This document shows positions 33,400 to 44,576 of a stretch of DNA of 64,000 bases, piece after piece (position 1 is the stretch's first letter; each line of letters begins with the position of its first letter). The position numbers were made by a program, and so were the translations under genes. The notes under the pieces were generated by a model, which did not search any database, was not told the origin of the DNA, and saw only the letters and a program-made list of their open reading frames with translations. This DNA is from Acorus gramineus (lineage: Eukaryota; Streptophyta; Magnoliopsida; Acorales; Acoraceae). The DNA lies in contig JAUJYN010000043.1 of the NCBI GenBank assembly GCA_030737835.1, forward strand, positions 248,001-312,000, read 5' to 3'.

Positions 33400-34078
33400 G
33401 TTTTTTTATTGCATGATACGCAAGAATGTGATATTTTTAGTTTCTTTCTTCAATAAATGTAACAAACAATTAAAGAGATTATTTATTTTTAAATTTGTGG
33501 TACCAATGTAATATGTGCTGATAAATGTTTATTTTGTTACATTTATATATGAATGTAACAAAAAAACAGTATATGAGTTGAAACATTCATGAGCTTTAAT
33601 CATGAATGTAACAATTAGTTGTTTTGGTTTTGTTACATTTATGTGATTATAACTGTTACAGAATGTAACAGTGTTGCATAAATGTAAATGTAACAATCTT
33701 ATGATTGTATAACTGTGCTATATAAATGTAACAGAAACTTCAATGTAACAGACTCTTATGCAAAAGCAAATAAAAAATTTACTCTTCAATGACTATGTAG
33801 ATTGTCATGTAAAAAATGTAACACTTTCACAACAATACACCTATAGTTAACTGTTACATTTATAAATATATAAATCATTACATGTATACGATTGACTGTT
33901 ACATTTACAAATGTAACAAAAATAAATCAATATGTATATGTGATTGAATGTTATATCTACGAATGTAAAAAAAATATACATTTACAAATGATTGTTACAT
34001 TTATGAATGTAACAAAAAAAAAACACAAATTTGAAAAAATGACTATTTAGTGTTACATTTACAATATAACGGTAGTAC
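33400..34078. repeat. Cluster of TGTTACATTTA / AATGTAACA motifs
   Basis: More than fifteen copies of TGTTACATT or its complement AATGTAACA lie in about 680 bp, often in inverted pairs, and are absent from the neighbouring 400 bp. Their place near one end of a TIR element fits subterminal repeats, which transposases of several superfamilies bind. Confidence 0.8.
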
Positions 34079-34610
34079 CAGATAATTCTTCGCCAGCAAC
34101 GCCAATGACTTCCCTCCGGCGAAATGAAACGCCTCTGTCGGCACTTCCACGCTCTCCCTCTCCGACAAGTCATAACACGTGTCGAACAACGCCACCCCCT
34201 CCGCCACCGGCAGCGCCCCCGTCCCCTTCTTGAACGTCTCCCTCAACAAGTCATACGCCTCCGCCGGCAGCAGTGTCATCACCGTCCCTGAATCGACAAT
34301 TACCCCACCTTCCCCCGTCTCGTCCATCTCGAATGTCGATGCCAGAATCGACAGAACTTCCCCTCCGACGCTCATCCCCGTCATACCCACATAGTAGAAA
34401 GTCTCTTATCTTTCAGTTCCTCAGCAACGGCATCGTCACTGTCATCACGTTGGAAGAGGCGGCGGACCCAAAGTCGAGAGTCGACGAGGCAGTAGGAGAA
34501 AGTCGACACCTTTATCTGGAAAGAAAAGGAGAGAGCGCCGGCGCTGAGGCCGAGGAGCCCCACCACGCCGACGAAGAGGCCCTCGTTTTTCATATGAATT
34601 GATGAAGAAC
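34075..34610 (-). pseudogene. Nepenthesin-like aspartic protease fragment (ASPG1-type), frameshifted
   Basis: On the minus strand, KNEGLFVGVVGLLGLSAGAL and STFSYCLVD are followed, after frame changes, by VGMTGMSVGGEVLSI, GGVIVDSGTVMTLLPAEAYD (the second catalytic Asp motif, DSGT) and GVALFDTCYDLS, VEVPTEAFHFAGG. These are the middle and start of the C-terminal half of a plant A1-family protease. The first catalytic Asp, signal peptide, propeptide and C-terminus are missing. At least one frameshift lies near 34390-34480. The GC-rich coding fragment contrasts with its AT-rich flanks, as expected for a captured gene piece. Confidence 0.85.
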
Positions 34611-34944
34611 AATTACGAGATCTTAGATATGATGATATTCCACAATAATAGGATGAATCAAAACCGTCAAACACATTATAAGAAAATAATTAAGTAAAGG
34701 GCATAATGGGTAATATCTTGTTGCCACCTCATGGGCCCTATGATGGGGCCTATGAGTTGAGGCCTAAATAACATTATTGTTATACATATATATCTATTAT
34801 CAATGACATAATTATCAATCACTTCTATATTAGAGAGAAGAATATATACTAAATAAACTTAAAAATTAATTCTTCACAACTTTTTCAACTTCATAATGTA
34901 TAGGTCTACAACATCAAATATTAAGATTCAAATATAATATAAAA

Positions 34945-36002
34945 GGGTTTTGTTAACGAGTGTCCTCGGGACACTTGTTAATCCATATTAATTACTAACT
35001 TTTTAGGCAACCCAACAAATTATTATGATATAGTTAACAAAAATGAAAGATTTTTTAAATTACCAACAACACCCCTAATAAATTCACCACCTTTTTTACT
35101 TCTTCCCTCACACACACCTATTTTTCCCTCCCATACACAATATTTAAAAATAAAAAGTGTCATAGACATAAATAAGATATTTTCAGAAAAAATGTCCTAT
35201 TTATGTAAAAAAAAAAATGTACGTATATTAAACAATTGAACAATATTTTTTTTGTATATAAAGTCAATTTTTTTATATATTATTTTTGAGTAACAAGATA
35301 TTACAAAGCTCACAATAGAGAAAGACGTATCAATAATATAAAATTGTTTCAGCAATATTTCACTAAAAAATGGAATTTAGACCCAATTCCATTGAAGTCG
35401 TTTTCTTTTCTAAATTTTTTGTAATCTCTTGGACACTATTTGATGGAACGTCATCTTCTCTTTCTGGGCATGTGATGATGTCATGACCAATATGCTTGCA
35501 CAGACCAGATGATTTGTTTTGTTTGGCTAATTCTTTTACACATCTAATCCTTTATATTAATGCGTGATCTTCAAATTTGAGGAAAATTATACTCTTCATG
35601 AACATGAACATCCAAAGCAAAGTAGTATTTCATTACCTTTGACGCTTGATTTTCAGCTTTGTCAATAGTGGGTATTAAGTGACAATAGCCTCAACATGCA
35701 TACAAAGAACAAAATTTTCCGTGAAAAAGGTGAATCTCTCCATTTAATTCCTTATTGCATTTTCTGTAAAATCTTGTTGGAGATGAGAAAATGTGGAGGT
35801 AAAAATTTTTGATATGAAAGGGAAAAATAGGGTATGGGAGGGAAGAAGAAAAAATAGGGTATGAATTTATTAAAGGTGGTGTTGGTATTTTAAAAATTTT
35901 TATTTTTTTATATCCATGTCATAATTAATTTATTGGGTTGCTTAAAAAGTTAATAATTAATATGGGTTAACAAGTGCCATGAGAGCACTCGTTAATAAAA
36001 TC
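34945..36002. mobile_element. Mutator-type MITE with ~85-bp TIRs and 10-bp target duplication
   Basis: The left end (GGGTTTTGTTAACGAGTGTC..., AACTTTTTAGGCAACCCAAC) is mirrored at the right over roughly 85 bp. TAATATAAAA flanks both sides (34935-34944 and 36003-36012). Long TIRs with a 9-11-bp duplication are diagnostic of Mutator-like elements. At 1058 bp with no intact ORF it is non-autonomous. Confidence 0.85.
35440..35560 (-). pseudogene. Possible zinc-knuckle remnant inside the Mutator-type element
   Basis: The minus strand reads LCKHIGHDIITCPEREDDVP, resembling the C-x3-GH-x4-C part of a CCHC knuckle as found at the end of MULE transposases and FAR1-like proteins. The frame is short with stops close by, and the first Cys is not placed. 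Treat as tentative. Confidence 0.3.
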
Positions 36003-36012
36003 TAATATAAAA

Positions 36013-38030
36013 TTAATACAAACCACGAAAAAAATGAATAAATAAAGTAACCACCTGGAAGATGAGGAAGGGGAGTCCTTTTATGAATGATAATATATAC
36101 CCACCTAATCCGCTCTAAATTAGGGAAAAAAAATTAAAGATGTCTTTTTAAAAGAATTGGACCATAGGATTAATATTGAATTCAAGATTTTGATTGTTAT
36201 TATCTTCTTAAAAATATCATAAGATACATATATAAGTTATTTTGCTATAATTAATCAAATTTCAAATATTTGTTCCATAATTGTCTAAACTAAAACTGAA
36301 TATTATATTTAAATTTAGGGTAAATTGGGAATGTAAAATTGGGAAAACTGCCTTTCTCTAATTTAGATTTTAAGATTTTGATTGTTATTATCTTCTTAAA
36401 AATATCATAAGATACATATATAAGTAAAAAAATGATGAAATGTGGATTCTCTAATTTAGAAATCTTAAATTTAAAAAAATATGATTTATATAATTGCTAA
36501 ATTTATGTGAGAGTAAAAATGAAAATAAAAAAGCTGGGTAAATTTCTCTTTAATACGTGATAAATCATTAATGAAAAGTAGACAGGTTTCATTAATGCAA
36601 TATAATAAAACATAATTACATTCATATGAGAAATTTTCATTCGTATATTATTTTTTCAATAATATTAAATGTAAGTTAAAAAAATGAAATAAAATTTTGA
36701 CCCAATCAAAAAATCTTATTCCATGTAACATACATGATAATAAATTTGTAAACCATGTAATATTTTTTCATATATCATTGAATAATTTGAAAATTTAAAT
36801 AAATATTAATCAATTGTTTAAAAGATAAAAAAATGAAAAAATGGGTCACAATCAACTGTTTAAAAGAAAAAAAAAATGAAATACTTATAATCCATGTATA
36901 TCTATTATGTATTTATTCATTATATATTTTAAAATTTAAATTAATAGATATATTAGTAATTAATCAACTGTTTAAAAGATAAAAAAAGAAATGAAAATAA
37001 TGGGTTAAAATTAATAAGTAATAGAAATCACACCTAAAAAATCTCTCAAAGTTCTCTAAATTTTTTTGAAAACCTTGGATTGCTGACATTTTATAACTGA
37101 AAAGGTAAAATCAATTGGTCCGAAATGCAAGTGATGCCCCGGAACTGAACACTTGCGTAGCGGAATAGGGGAAGAATAAAGAGGAAGAGGGGAGAACAAG
37201 CTCAAAAAACTGTTTGTTTATAAGGAATATGTGGGAATAAATTAATACTCGATATTTGTATATCCATGGAATTGAGTTATTCCACCGAATCCATTTCACT
37301 GGTATAAATGAGTTTATCTGTCAAATCAACTGTCATATCACCTTTTATAAATTAGAGAATCCACATATCATCATTTTTTTATTTTTTATAAATATTCATA
37401 TTTTATTCATAACTTATCCATGATCAATCAAACAACAAAATTTTTATTATTACATTTTTCAACAAGAATAATTAAAATCACAAACCAAACACAAATTCAC
37501 TTATTCTACTGGTATATATAGTAATTTATTCTTAGAATAATTATAAACCATAGTAAGTCATGTTTCTATCTAAACGACATGTATCCACCTCCAGGTCATC
37601 AAAACGAAGGAGTGAAATTCATCTTCTAGCAGAGTAGGCTACAAGCCTAGAAAGCAGGGGGATGGGAAGGATTTAAACTCTACATGCATCACCCCTCCAT
37701 TGAACTCGATCCGTTAATCGGTTGGTGTCATCAATTGTGAAGCTCACACACACACAAGATATAAGCCCAGTCTATGATTCAACAGTGGAGTTTGCGTAGT
37801 CAGCACGTATAAAACATACAGTTGGAAGGCAATAGAAGCTCATCTCCTCACATTTCGACCAAGAAAAGCAGTGTATATTAAAGATTGAAAAAAATCATTT
37901 CAGTGAGTGTAGAAGTGTAGATACACTGTGTGATCACAAATACATAACACACCTTTATTGTTCTGCACAAGACTTCTCTAAATCTTCAACAAAGAGAATC
38001 TCATCCGGTCTTTAACAAGAAGTTAATAAC
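36013..38030. other. AT-rich intergenic spacer
   Basis: It contains a ~53-bp direct repeat (AAGATTTTGATTGTTATTAT... at 36184 and 36372) and generally AT-rich sequence. Around 37210-37560 a GAATAAATTA segment appears inverted at both sides and may mark another MITE, not confirmed. No gene is seen. Confidence 0.45.
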
Positions 38031-39739
38031 CGTTAGAAATAAGAGAGAGAAAATAATAATGAAACCCTAAAATTCTTGTTCTATGAGAGAGGGACTAAAA
38101 CCCTTTGTATAATAGTATAAAATAGTGTTACAGGTATAACACACTAACAAACTAATATAATAACAAGCTAATATCATAATAAACTAATATCATAACAAAT
38201 CGATATATAATCTAACACATTTAACACTCCCTTTCAAATTCTGAATGGTAGTATCCTTAGAGTTTGCACAAATATGATAAACTAAAATCCCAACAAACAT
38301 AAGCACCATACCATTAGACTAAAATCATTAAAATATCTTAATACTTATTTAAGACCCCTCATAAACTTTGAATGATACTTTTGAATCGCCGTCTGTGTTT
38401 TAGAATCCCACTTCACTCCCGCTCTTCTTGAGTCATTCGGAGTAGCTCCCGCTCGTTGAGTCAGTCATAGTTGCTCCCGTTTGTTCAGTCAGTTGGAGTC
38501 GCTCTCGCTCTTTGAATCAGCCGGAGTTGGTGGACGGAGACGACGGTGTGTGAGGACGATGGTGGACGAAGATGACATTGCGCGAATACAACGACGGCAC
38601 ATGGAGATGATGGTGCGCGAGGACAACAGCATACAAAGATGACAGTGCAGGAATATGACGACGGCGCACGGAGCCGACGGTGCGCGAATATAACGACGGC
38701 GCACGGAGACAACGGTGCGTGAATACAACGATTGTACACGGAGACAACGATGCGTGAGAACGACGGCGCACTGAGACGACAGTGCTGCGTGTAGACGACG
38801 GCGATAGTGGATCTTAAAAGAAGAAGGAGATCCAAGGAAGAGAATAACGACGATCGCACATAGAGAAGACGTTTGCGGAGGCAGCAATGCTACGTTTAAA
38901 AGACGTCACTTGACGAACGACGACGACGGTAGCGCGTGGAGACGACAACGCTACGAATATGATCTCAAAGGAAGAAGAAGATCCAAGGAATAAAAGAACG
39001 ACGGCGGCGCGCGAAGACGACGACGATGACGAATGATGGTCTCAAAGAAGAAGGAGATCCGAAAAAGAAAAGAACGACAACGGGCAAAACGCGGAGAAGA
39101 AGGCGCACTACGGGTAGGACGGAGATGACAATGACGGTGGTTGATGGATCCGGTTGGCAAATCTGGTTGGATGGCCAAGTCACGCTTTGATTTGTCCCAC
39201 GGTCTTCACGCGGACTCGCATGATCTAAGGCGGATTCTTCATGACCCAAGAGGTCTTCATGCGGACTCACACAATCTCACGTCCAATTCTTCACGCGGAG
39301 TCTTCAGTGGATTATTCAAGTACGGATTCAACGGATGACGGGTGCACGACGGGAGCGACGGGCTCAGGTGCGCGACGGGCACAACAGTGACAGCGAGTAG
39401 AGGACGGCACAACGATGATGATAGAACAAAATATAGATACTAAAAGTCTTTCATCGCTTTGATTGAAGACTTCTCAGTGGGAGAGGGAAAGAGAGAAGAT
39501 AAATTTTTATAGATATAGCATTTCTGAAGTGACTCTGATACCATGTTAGAAATAAGAGAGAGAAAATAATAATAAACACCTAAAACCCTTGTCCTATGAG
39601 AGAGGGATTAAATCCCTTTGTATTATAGTACAAAATAGTGTTACACGTGTAACACACTAACAAACTAATATAATAATAAGCTAATATCATAACAAACTAA
39701 TATTATAACAAACTGATATATAACCTAACATATTTAACA
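38031..39739 (-). mobile_element. Non-autonomous LTR retrotransposon (1.7 kb, 196-bp LTRs)
   Basis: Two 196-bp direct repeats (38031-38226 and 39544-39739), starting TGTTAGAAATAAG (CG in the left copy) and ending ATTTAACA, enclose 1.3 kb. Inside the right LTR the minus strand reads TGGTATCAGAGTCAC, a tRNA-iMet primer site; inside the left one is a purine-rich tract on the same strand. No gag or pol is present, so it must be mobilised in trans (TRIM/LARD-like). A clear target duplication was not found. Confidence 0.85.
38545..39130. repeat. Degenerate GACGACGGCGC minisatellite inside the small LTR element
   Basis: Units of roughly 35-40 bases built on ACGACGGCGCACGGAGAC and GTGCGTGAATACAACG repeat with variation. 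All three minus-strand frames stay open over part of it, which shows the apparent ORFs come from repeat composition rather than coding selection. Confidence 0.7.
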
Positions 39740-40332
39740 CCAAAACGCGCCATAACATACTCTAACAAGTTAAGAACCAAAGAGCACAAGTCTTACATCC
39801 AAGTATCCAAACCAATATTCAGAGGTCCTTGGCTGGTCCATAAATGGATGCGGCCATGCGGGTGGTGTAGGGTATGCATGCGCGGCCTTGTAAGGTGGTG
39901 GCAGCGGTGGTGGGTGGTGGTTATAGGTGGGCATGGGTGGTGGCAAATATCATATCTTTGGAAACCGTGGCTGAGGTGGTAGAGTGTAAGTGGTCTTCGG
40001 AGGTGGTGAATGGCGTAATTGGTCTTGGGAGGTGGTGGCAACGTTTTTTTGGGTGGGAGCGCATAGTGTGTCGGTTGCGACGGCTGCGGTGACGGTGGAG
40101 TGTGGGGGAGCCTCCAACAAGGTGGCAAGTAAGGACGACGGGCTTTAGGTATTGGAGGCTTTAAGAGTGCACCGACCAAGACGGGCTTCGATGGTGGCTT
40201 TCTTGGCCAAAAGATGGTTCTGTGGCCATGACAAGCACCATTATTGTTGCATAGATGATCATGAACACAACACCATGGTAACCCATGCTGGGCTCTTCTG
40301 CTATTCACTGTGGTTTGTCTCTCCACCCGTCC

Positions 40333-40391
<59 letters not shown>

Positions 40392-40540
40392 GTGGTTTTA
40401 GCATTTCATTTGGAGATTGGTTACATGGTTAATTAGTTTGACTCATAAATGATTAAGTTTGATTTATAAAAAGTTAAGTAAAACTCATGAGTTATTCAAT
40501 TTTATGCAATTTTTTTTTTATCTCCTAACAACATCATTCC
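39740..40540. other. Spacer with GGTGG-rich stretch and (TA)n(GA)n microsatellite
   Basis: A GGTGG-rich tract (about 39850-40100) leaves long frames on both strands; the minus-strand one is Pro/His-rich and matches nothing I recognise. A (TA)n then (GA)n microsatellite spans about 40338-40389. Coding status is doubtful. Confidence 0.4.
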
Positions 40541-40660
40541 CATTGATTTTGATAGTCAAGTCAGATGCTTCTTGGAAACTACAACTGCTTGAAAACCAAA
40601 GTCTACTATAATGGTGTGGGTGGTATTGCCTTTGATGTTGATAGTCAAGTCAGCTCTTGG
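40541..40660. repeat. Left part of a ~90-bp tandem repeat split by Copia element 1
   Basis: One full unit (TTGATAGTCAAGTCAG..., GGAAACTACAACTGCTTG..., TATAATGGTGTGGGTGG) and the start of a second lie here. The remainder of the second and a third unit lie at 51656-51800, beyond the Copia element. Confidence 0.8.
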
Positions 40661-40793
40661 TGTTAGAATCAGGAATTAAAGAGAATGAATTAAAATATTA
40701 TTAGGGTTTATACCCAATATTTATAGTACAAAAATGAGAAAAAGAGGAAAAGACTAATATGCCCTTAACCCTAACATATATACACATTTAACA
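40661..40793 (-). repeat. Copia element 1, 3' LTR
   Basis: It starts TGTTAGAATC and ends TTTAACA, followed by CCCCCCTCAAACTCATGG, the complement of the polypurine tract. It pairs with 51525-51655. Confidence 0.85.
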
Positions 40794-41535
40794 CCCCCCT
40801 CAAACTCATGGTGGATCATACACCGAGAGTTTGCTCAATAAGAAACTATGCCGCTGAAGTGTATGTGACTTTGTGAAAAAGTCAGATACCTGAAAAGGGT
40901 GAAGAAATATATGGGAGTGATATAGTGCCCGTAACAAAATGATGACTAACGAAGTGACAATCAATCTCGATGTGCTTCGTACGTTCATAAAAAACAAGAT
41001 TGCTAACAATCTGAATAGCACTCTTGCTGTCACAACATAGAGGAGTAGGCGCAGATAGAATAACAGTACACCCATGTTAGAAAGGAGACATTGATCTAAA
41101 CAACCTCAGTAGTAGCAGATGCCATAACATGATATTCAACCTCAACACTTGAACGAGAAACAATGTCATGTTTCTTGGCTTTTCAAGATATAAGAGATTC
41201 ACCAAGAAACACACAGATACCAGTCGTGGATTTTTGATCTGTGACATCTCTTGCCCAATCAGCATCAGAATAAGCGTGAAGTTCAAGGGTAGAGGAAGAC
41301 GGTAACAGTAGAGTACGAGATATGGTGCCACGTAGATAGCGTATAATTCAAAGAACTGCTGCATAACGAATAGTACGGGGGCAGCTACGAAGTGACTGAC
41401 AATAGGCACAGCATAGGCAATGTCAGGACGAGTAACAGCGAGATATACGAGGCTCCCAACAAGCTATCTATAACGAGTAACATCAACAAGAGGTTCTCCA
41501 TCGTCAGGTCGGAGCTTAGCATGAAGCTCAATAGG
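40794..41535 (-). pseudogene. Copia element 1 RNase H region
   Basis: Minus-strand translation in shifting frames gives ELHAKLRPDDGEPLVDVTRY, SDADWARDVTDQKSTTGICV and SRSSVEVEYHVMA. These are RNase H hallmarks of Copia elements (SDADWA..., SRSSxEAEY), with the usual Ala replaced by Val in the last motif. A stop follows near 41090. The upstream half of the pol continues beyond the solo LTR at 44577. Confidence 0.75.
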
Positions 41536-42082
41536 TGTCACGCCCCAGGGCCGGCCGACCCCGGGACGCGGCAAGTGTATATATGATATCAGTAACAGGA
41601 GTTCAATAACATACTCACACAACAGCTAAAATGATAACACAGACAACAATTGCAGGGCTGACATGATATATACACCAATAGCGGAAGCTAAAAGACTGAA
41701 TCTGTAATCCAAAAACATATTACAGACTCGATACATAATCAACTGTCCTGTGAGAGCCAATATATACAAAGACATCCAATATACAATACAAACGCGTGCC
41801 CAAGCACGGAATATAATACATACAATCACAAGGGATGCTGATAGCCTCTGATACTCGCGGGACGTGGCGCTACTCCGCTACTGATGAAGTCCCTCGGGGA
41901 GCTCTTCCTCCAAATCCGACTCAGATGACACTGGAGAAAATATTATGCGAGGGGTGAGCCACACGCTCAGTGAACAGCACAACCCATGCATCACAGTTTA
42001 TATTAACCACAATTAATCAGCAACCAGCCTCAAAGTGGCATAACAACATAAATCCAGTGGTTCGTACATCGCCGAACCACCA

Positions 42083-42295
42083 CACCCTCACCCTCACCCC
42101 TCAATAGGTGACATAGGATATTGGGACTTATAATCATCCATACACATCCATACACCCTCACCCTCACCCCTCAATAGGTGACATAGGATATTGGGACTGA
42201 TAATCATCCAAACACATCCATACACATCCATACACATCCATACACCCTCACCCTCACCCCTCAACAGGTGACATAGGATATTGGGACTGACTAGG
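42083..42295. repeat. Three-copy tandem repeat inside the Tekay-type solo LTR
   Basis: The block CACCCTCACCCTCACCCCTC followed by GGTGACATAGGATATTGGGA occurs three times, separated by variable runs of a short ACACATCCAT unit. The inverted counterpart in the other LTR (61020-61170) has two copies. Confidence 0.85.
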
Positions 42296-43149
42296 CTGTT
42301 AATCATCCTTGGTCCACCGATAGCCTCTCCTCCACACCGTAGCTTGCCTGGTCTACTCCCACATTCAGCACAGTCCGAGTCCAAGATCAGGAGGTGCCTA
42401 CTGATGGGAGCCCTCTGTCAGGATAGCCTGTCTAACGCTGAGGAGTCCCTACACGGATCCAACGAAGGGAAGAGAAACAGCCTACCCACACGCATATGAT
42501 CCACTCGGATCCGCTGACAACACATCTCTACAACTCTAGTGTCTTGAATTCATCAGAATTCCTCCAGGGCGCATAACCAAGATGCAGGGAACATGCATTA
42601 ATATAGATGGGAAAAGAAACCTTGGGAGGGCACCATGAGGTCCCGATATAGGACATCCCGACAACCAAACAAGGAACACGGAGCACCCTAGCCCGGGTCT
42701 CAATGTTGACCTCGCAAGGCCCCTTAATATTCCCTAAGGCATGCTATAATATTACAAGTTGCATTTAATTTAACAAATTAAACTAATAGGACACATACAA
42801 AGGCCGAGGCTTTCCTAGCATTATAACAAGGTGACAAGATGCATGGCTCTTACACAACCTAAGGGTGCAAGTCCCTAACATACTCAGTCTAGGGTAGCAT
42901 GCATACTACATATCAATCATGCTGCATGGATTACATATTAAACAGGTTAATATTAATCTATGGTGCCCCAGGGGAGGACGGTATACGCCCAAGTGCATAT
43001 AGCGCCTCCCAACTGGGTTGGATTGTCCCACTCACCGGTAATCGGGTCGTCGCGCGACCGTCCGTCAAGATCTGCAAGACAGGGTATCAACTTGGTGAGT
43101 AAAATCCACAAATACACCAAAAATACACAACACTCGGGCAAACGTACAT

Positions 43150-43700
43150 ACGGCCCGTACGCACGCTAGCCCGAGCACCCCGACTCACCCCCGAACCCTC
43201 GGCAACCACCCGCACGGCCACCCGCCCCCGGATGCACCGCCGCGCCCCAGCCCGCACGCCAGGACACGCCGCCGAGCTCCTCGGGTGCACCGCGAGCTCG
43301 CTGCGCCCCAGCGCAGCAGCCCGCGCGCACACCGCACGCCCCGCGCGCACTCCGCGCGCACCACCACGCGCATCACCCACTCGACCAGCCCCGGGTGCAC
43401 CCGCGCGCCCTGCGCCCCAGCGCAGCGCCCCGCACGCGCACCCGCCCGCTCGCACCGACTGCTCTCCCCGCCGCGCGCGCACAGCACGCCTGCGCCTCTG
43501 CGCAGCGCTCCGCGCGCACGCTTCCGCATGGTGCCCAGCGCCCAGCACCCACGCCCAGCACACCCGGCGCCCAGCACACCCGAGCGCACGCCCGCGCGCA
43601 CGTCCTGCCACTGCGCCACCCGTGCGCGCGCCCTGCCACTGCACGCCTGCTGCGCCTGTGCTGCCATCTTGCCCGGGGCAGACAACCACCTTGCCCGAGC
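43150..43700. other. CpG-rich low-complexity core of the Tekay-type solo LTR
   Basis: GC content is far above surroundings, dominated by CGCGCGCAC, GCCCAGCGC and GCACCC words. All six frames stay open for long stretches, giving Arg/Ala-rich hypothetical peptides on both strands; none has a start context or domain that would support coding. The equivalent block in the other LTR is about 59280-59900. Confidence 0.85.
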
Positions 43701-44576
43701 ACCTCTACCACCACCCACCGGCCACCAATGGCCTCCGGCCGCCCCCAACCACCACCGACAGCCACCAGCCGCCCTCCACACTCAACCACACCCTCCTAAC
43801 ATGCATCTAAACATGAAAAAGAAGGAAAAACCCTTACCCAAGGAAAGGAGAGGAAAGGAAGGGAACCGGAGGCTCTTCGTGCACCGAAACGCCTCCCCAA
43901 GGATCTCCACCACCAAAACCTCTTCCTACCTCAAATGGGGCTGAAAACAGGGGAGAATAGAGGGGGTTAGAGGTGGCCAAACTTGTCGGAACTCGAATCC
44001 GAGAACACCGGGGGATAGATCGGGACCGGATCTAACCTTTCTATGCTTTGAGTTTGAGTTTCAAGAACCCTAGGTGGCTCAAAACCAAGAAAAGGAGAGA
44101 GGGGGAGAGAGAAAATGAGTTGGGGAAGAAGATGAATGGTGGGGGGCAACTTTTAGCTACTCACTTAAATAGTCAACTCACTTAGATTAGGGTTAAGCAA
44201 GCTTATTTAGGTTTAAGTGGGATTTGACTTAGGTCAACCCAACCACACAAAAAAAACAAAAAGGGTTGACCAAGCCATGGGCCCACTTTGACCGAGTCAA
44301 CTCTCCCAATGACTTCTCGCTCGGTCAAAACCCGGATACGCCACGGAACTGTGAAATTCTGAAACGTACCGGAATTCGATGAAATTTTTGTGAGTGGCTT
44401 AAAATGGCACCAGGACACATAATATGCAGTTAGATTTTCAATCGGAGTCCTCAAACACAGGACGATAGCTAACAGTCCAAAATTTTACGGTTCCGATCGA
44501 AAAACGAAAAAAACTCAAAAACTGCCAAAATGCTCCGATGGTTACCAGCAGGCCAAAAAGTGACACATATATAACA

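Larger units (their letters stand above)
33024..34779. mobile_element. Pack-type TIR element carrying an aspartic protease fragment
   Basis: The left end (GATTGATGATATCTAGGCCC...) matches the reverse complement of the right end (CAATAATGTTATTTAGGCCT...) over about 27 positions with few mismatches, and weaker pairing (CCATGAG...) continues inward. TTATACAT flanks both sides (33016-33023 and 34780-34787), an 8-bp or imperfect 9-bp target duplication, so hAT or Mutator type is possible. No transposase is seen. Inside lie a subterminal cluster of TGTTACATTTA motifs and a protease gene fragment. Confidence 0.72.
41536..44576 (-). mobile_element. Solo LTR of a Tekay/Del-type Gypsy element
   Basis: On the minus strand it starts TGTTATATATGTGTCAC and ends GGGGCGTGACA. 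ATAGG flanks both sides (41531-41535 and 44577-44581), and no internal domain is present, so it is a solo LTR left by LTR-LTR recombination. It matches the 58487-61731 LTR in layout: the AATCTAACTGCATA block, the CpG-rich core, the repeat of CACCCTCACCCTCACC and the GACGCGGCAAG end. It splits Copia RT from RNase H. Confidence 0.92.

Noticed and set aside
38485-39270. Minus-strand frames of 75-132 codons with repeated RRR/SSP patterns
   Set aside because: They are translations of a minisatellite inside a non-autonomous LTR element and are open in three frames at once.
39793-40404. 203-codon Pro/His-rich minus-strand frame
   Set aside because: It reads through a (TA)n(GA)n microsatellite and a GGTGG-rich tract. 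No known domain is recognisable, so I did not call it a gene.
43232-43944. Long Arg/Ala/Pro-rich frames on both strands
   Set aside because: They lie in the CpG-rich core of a solo LTR, are open in several frames on both strands, and show no domain. The equivalent block in the other LTR behaves the same.
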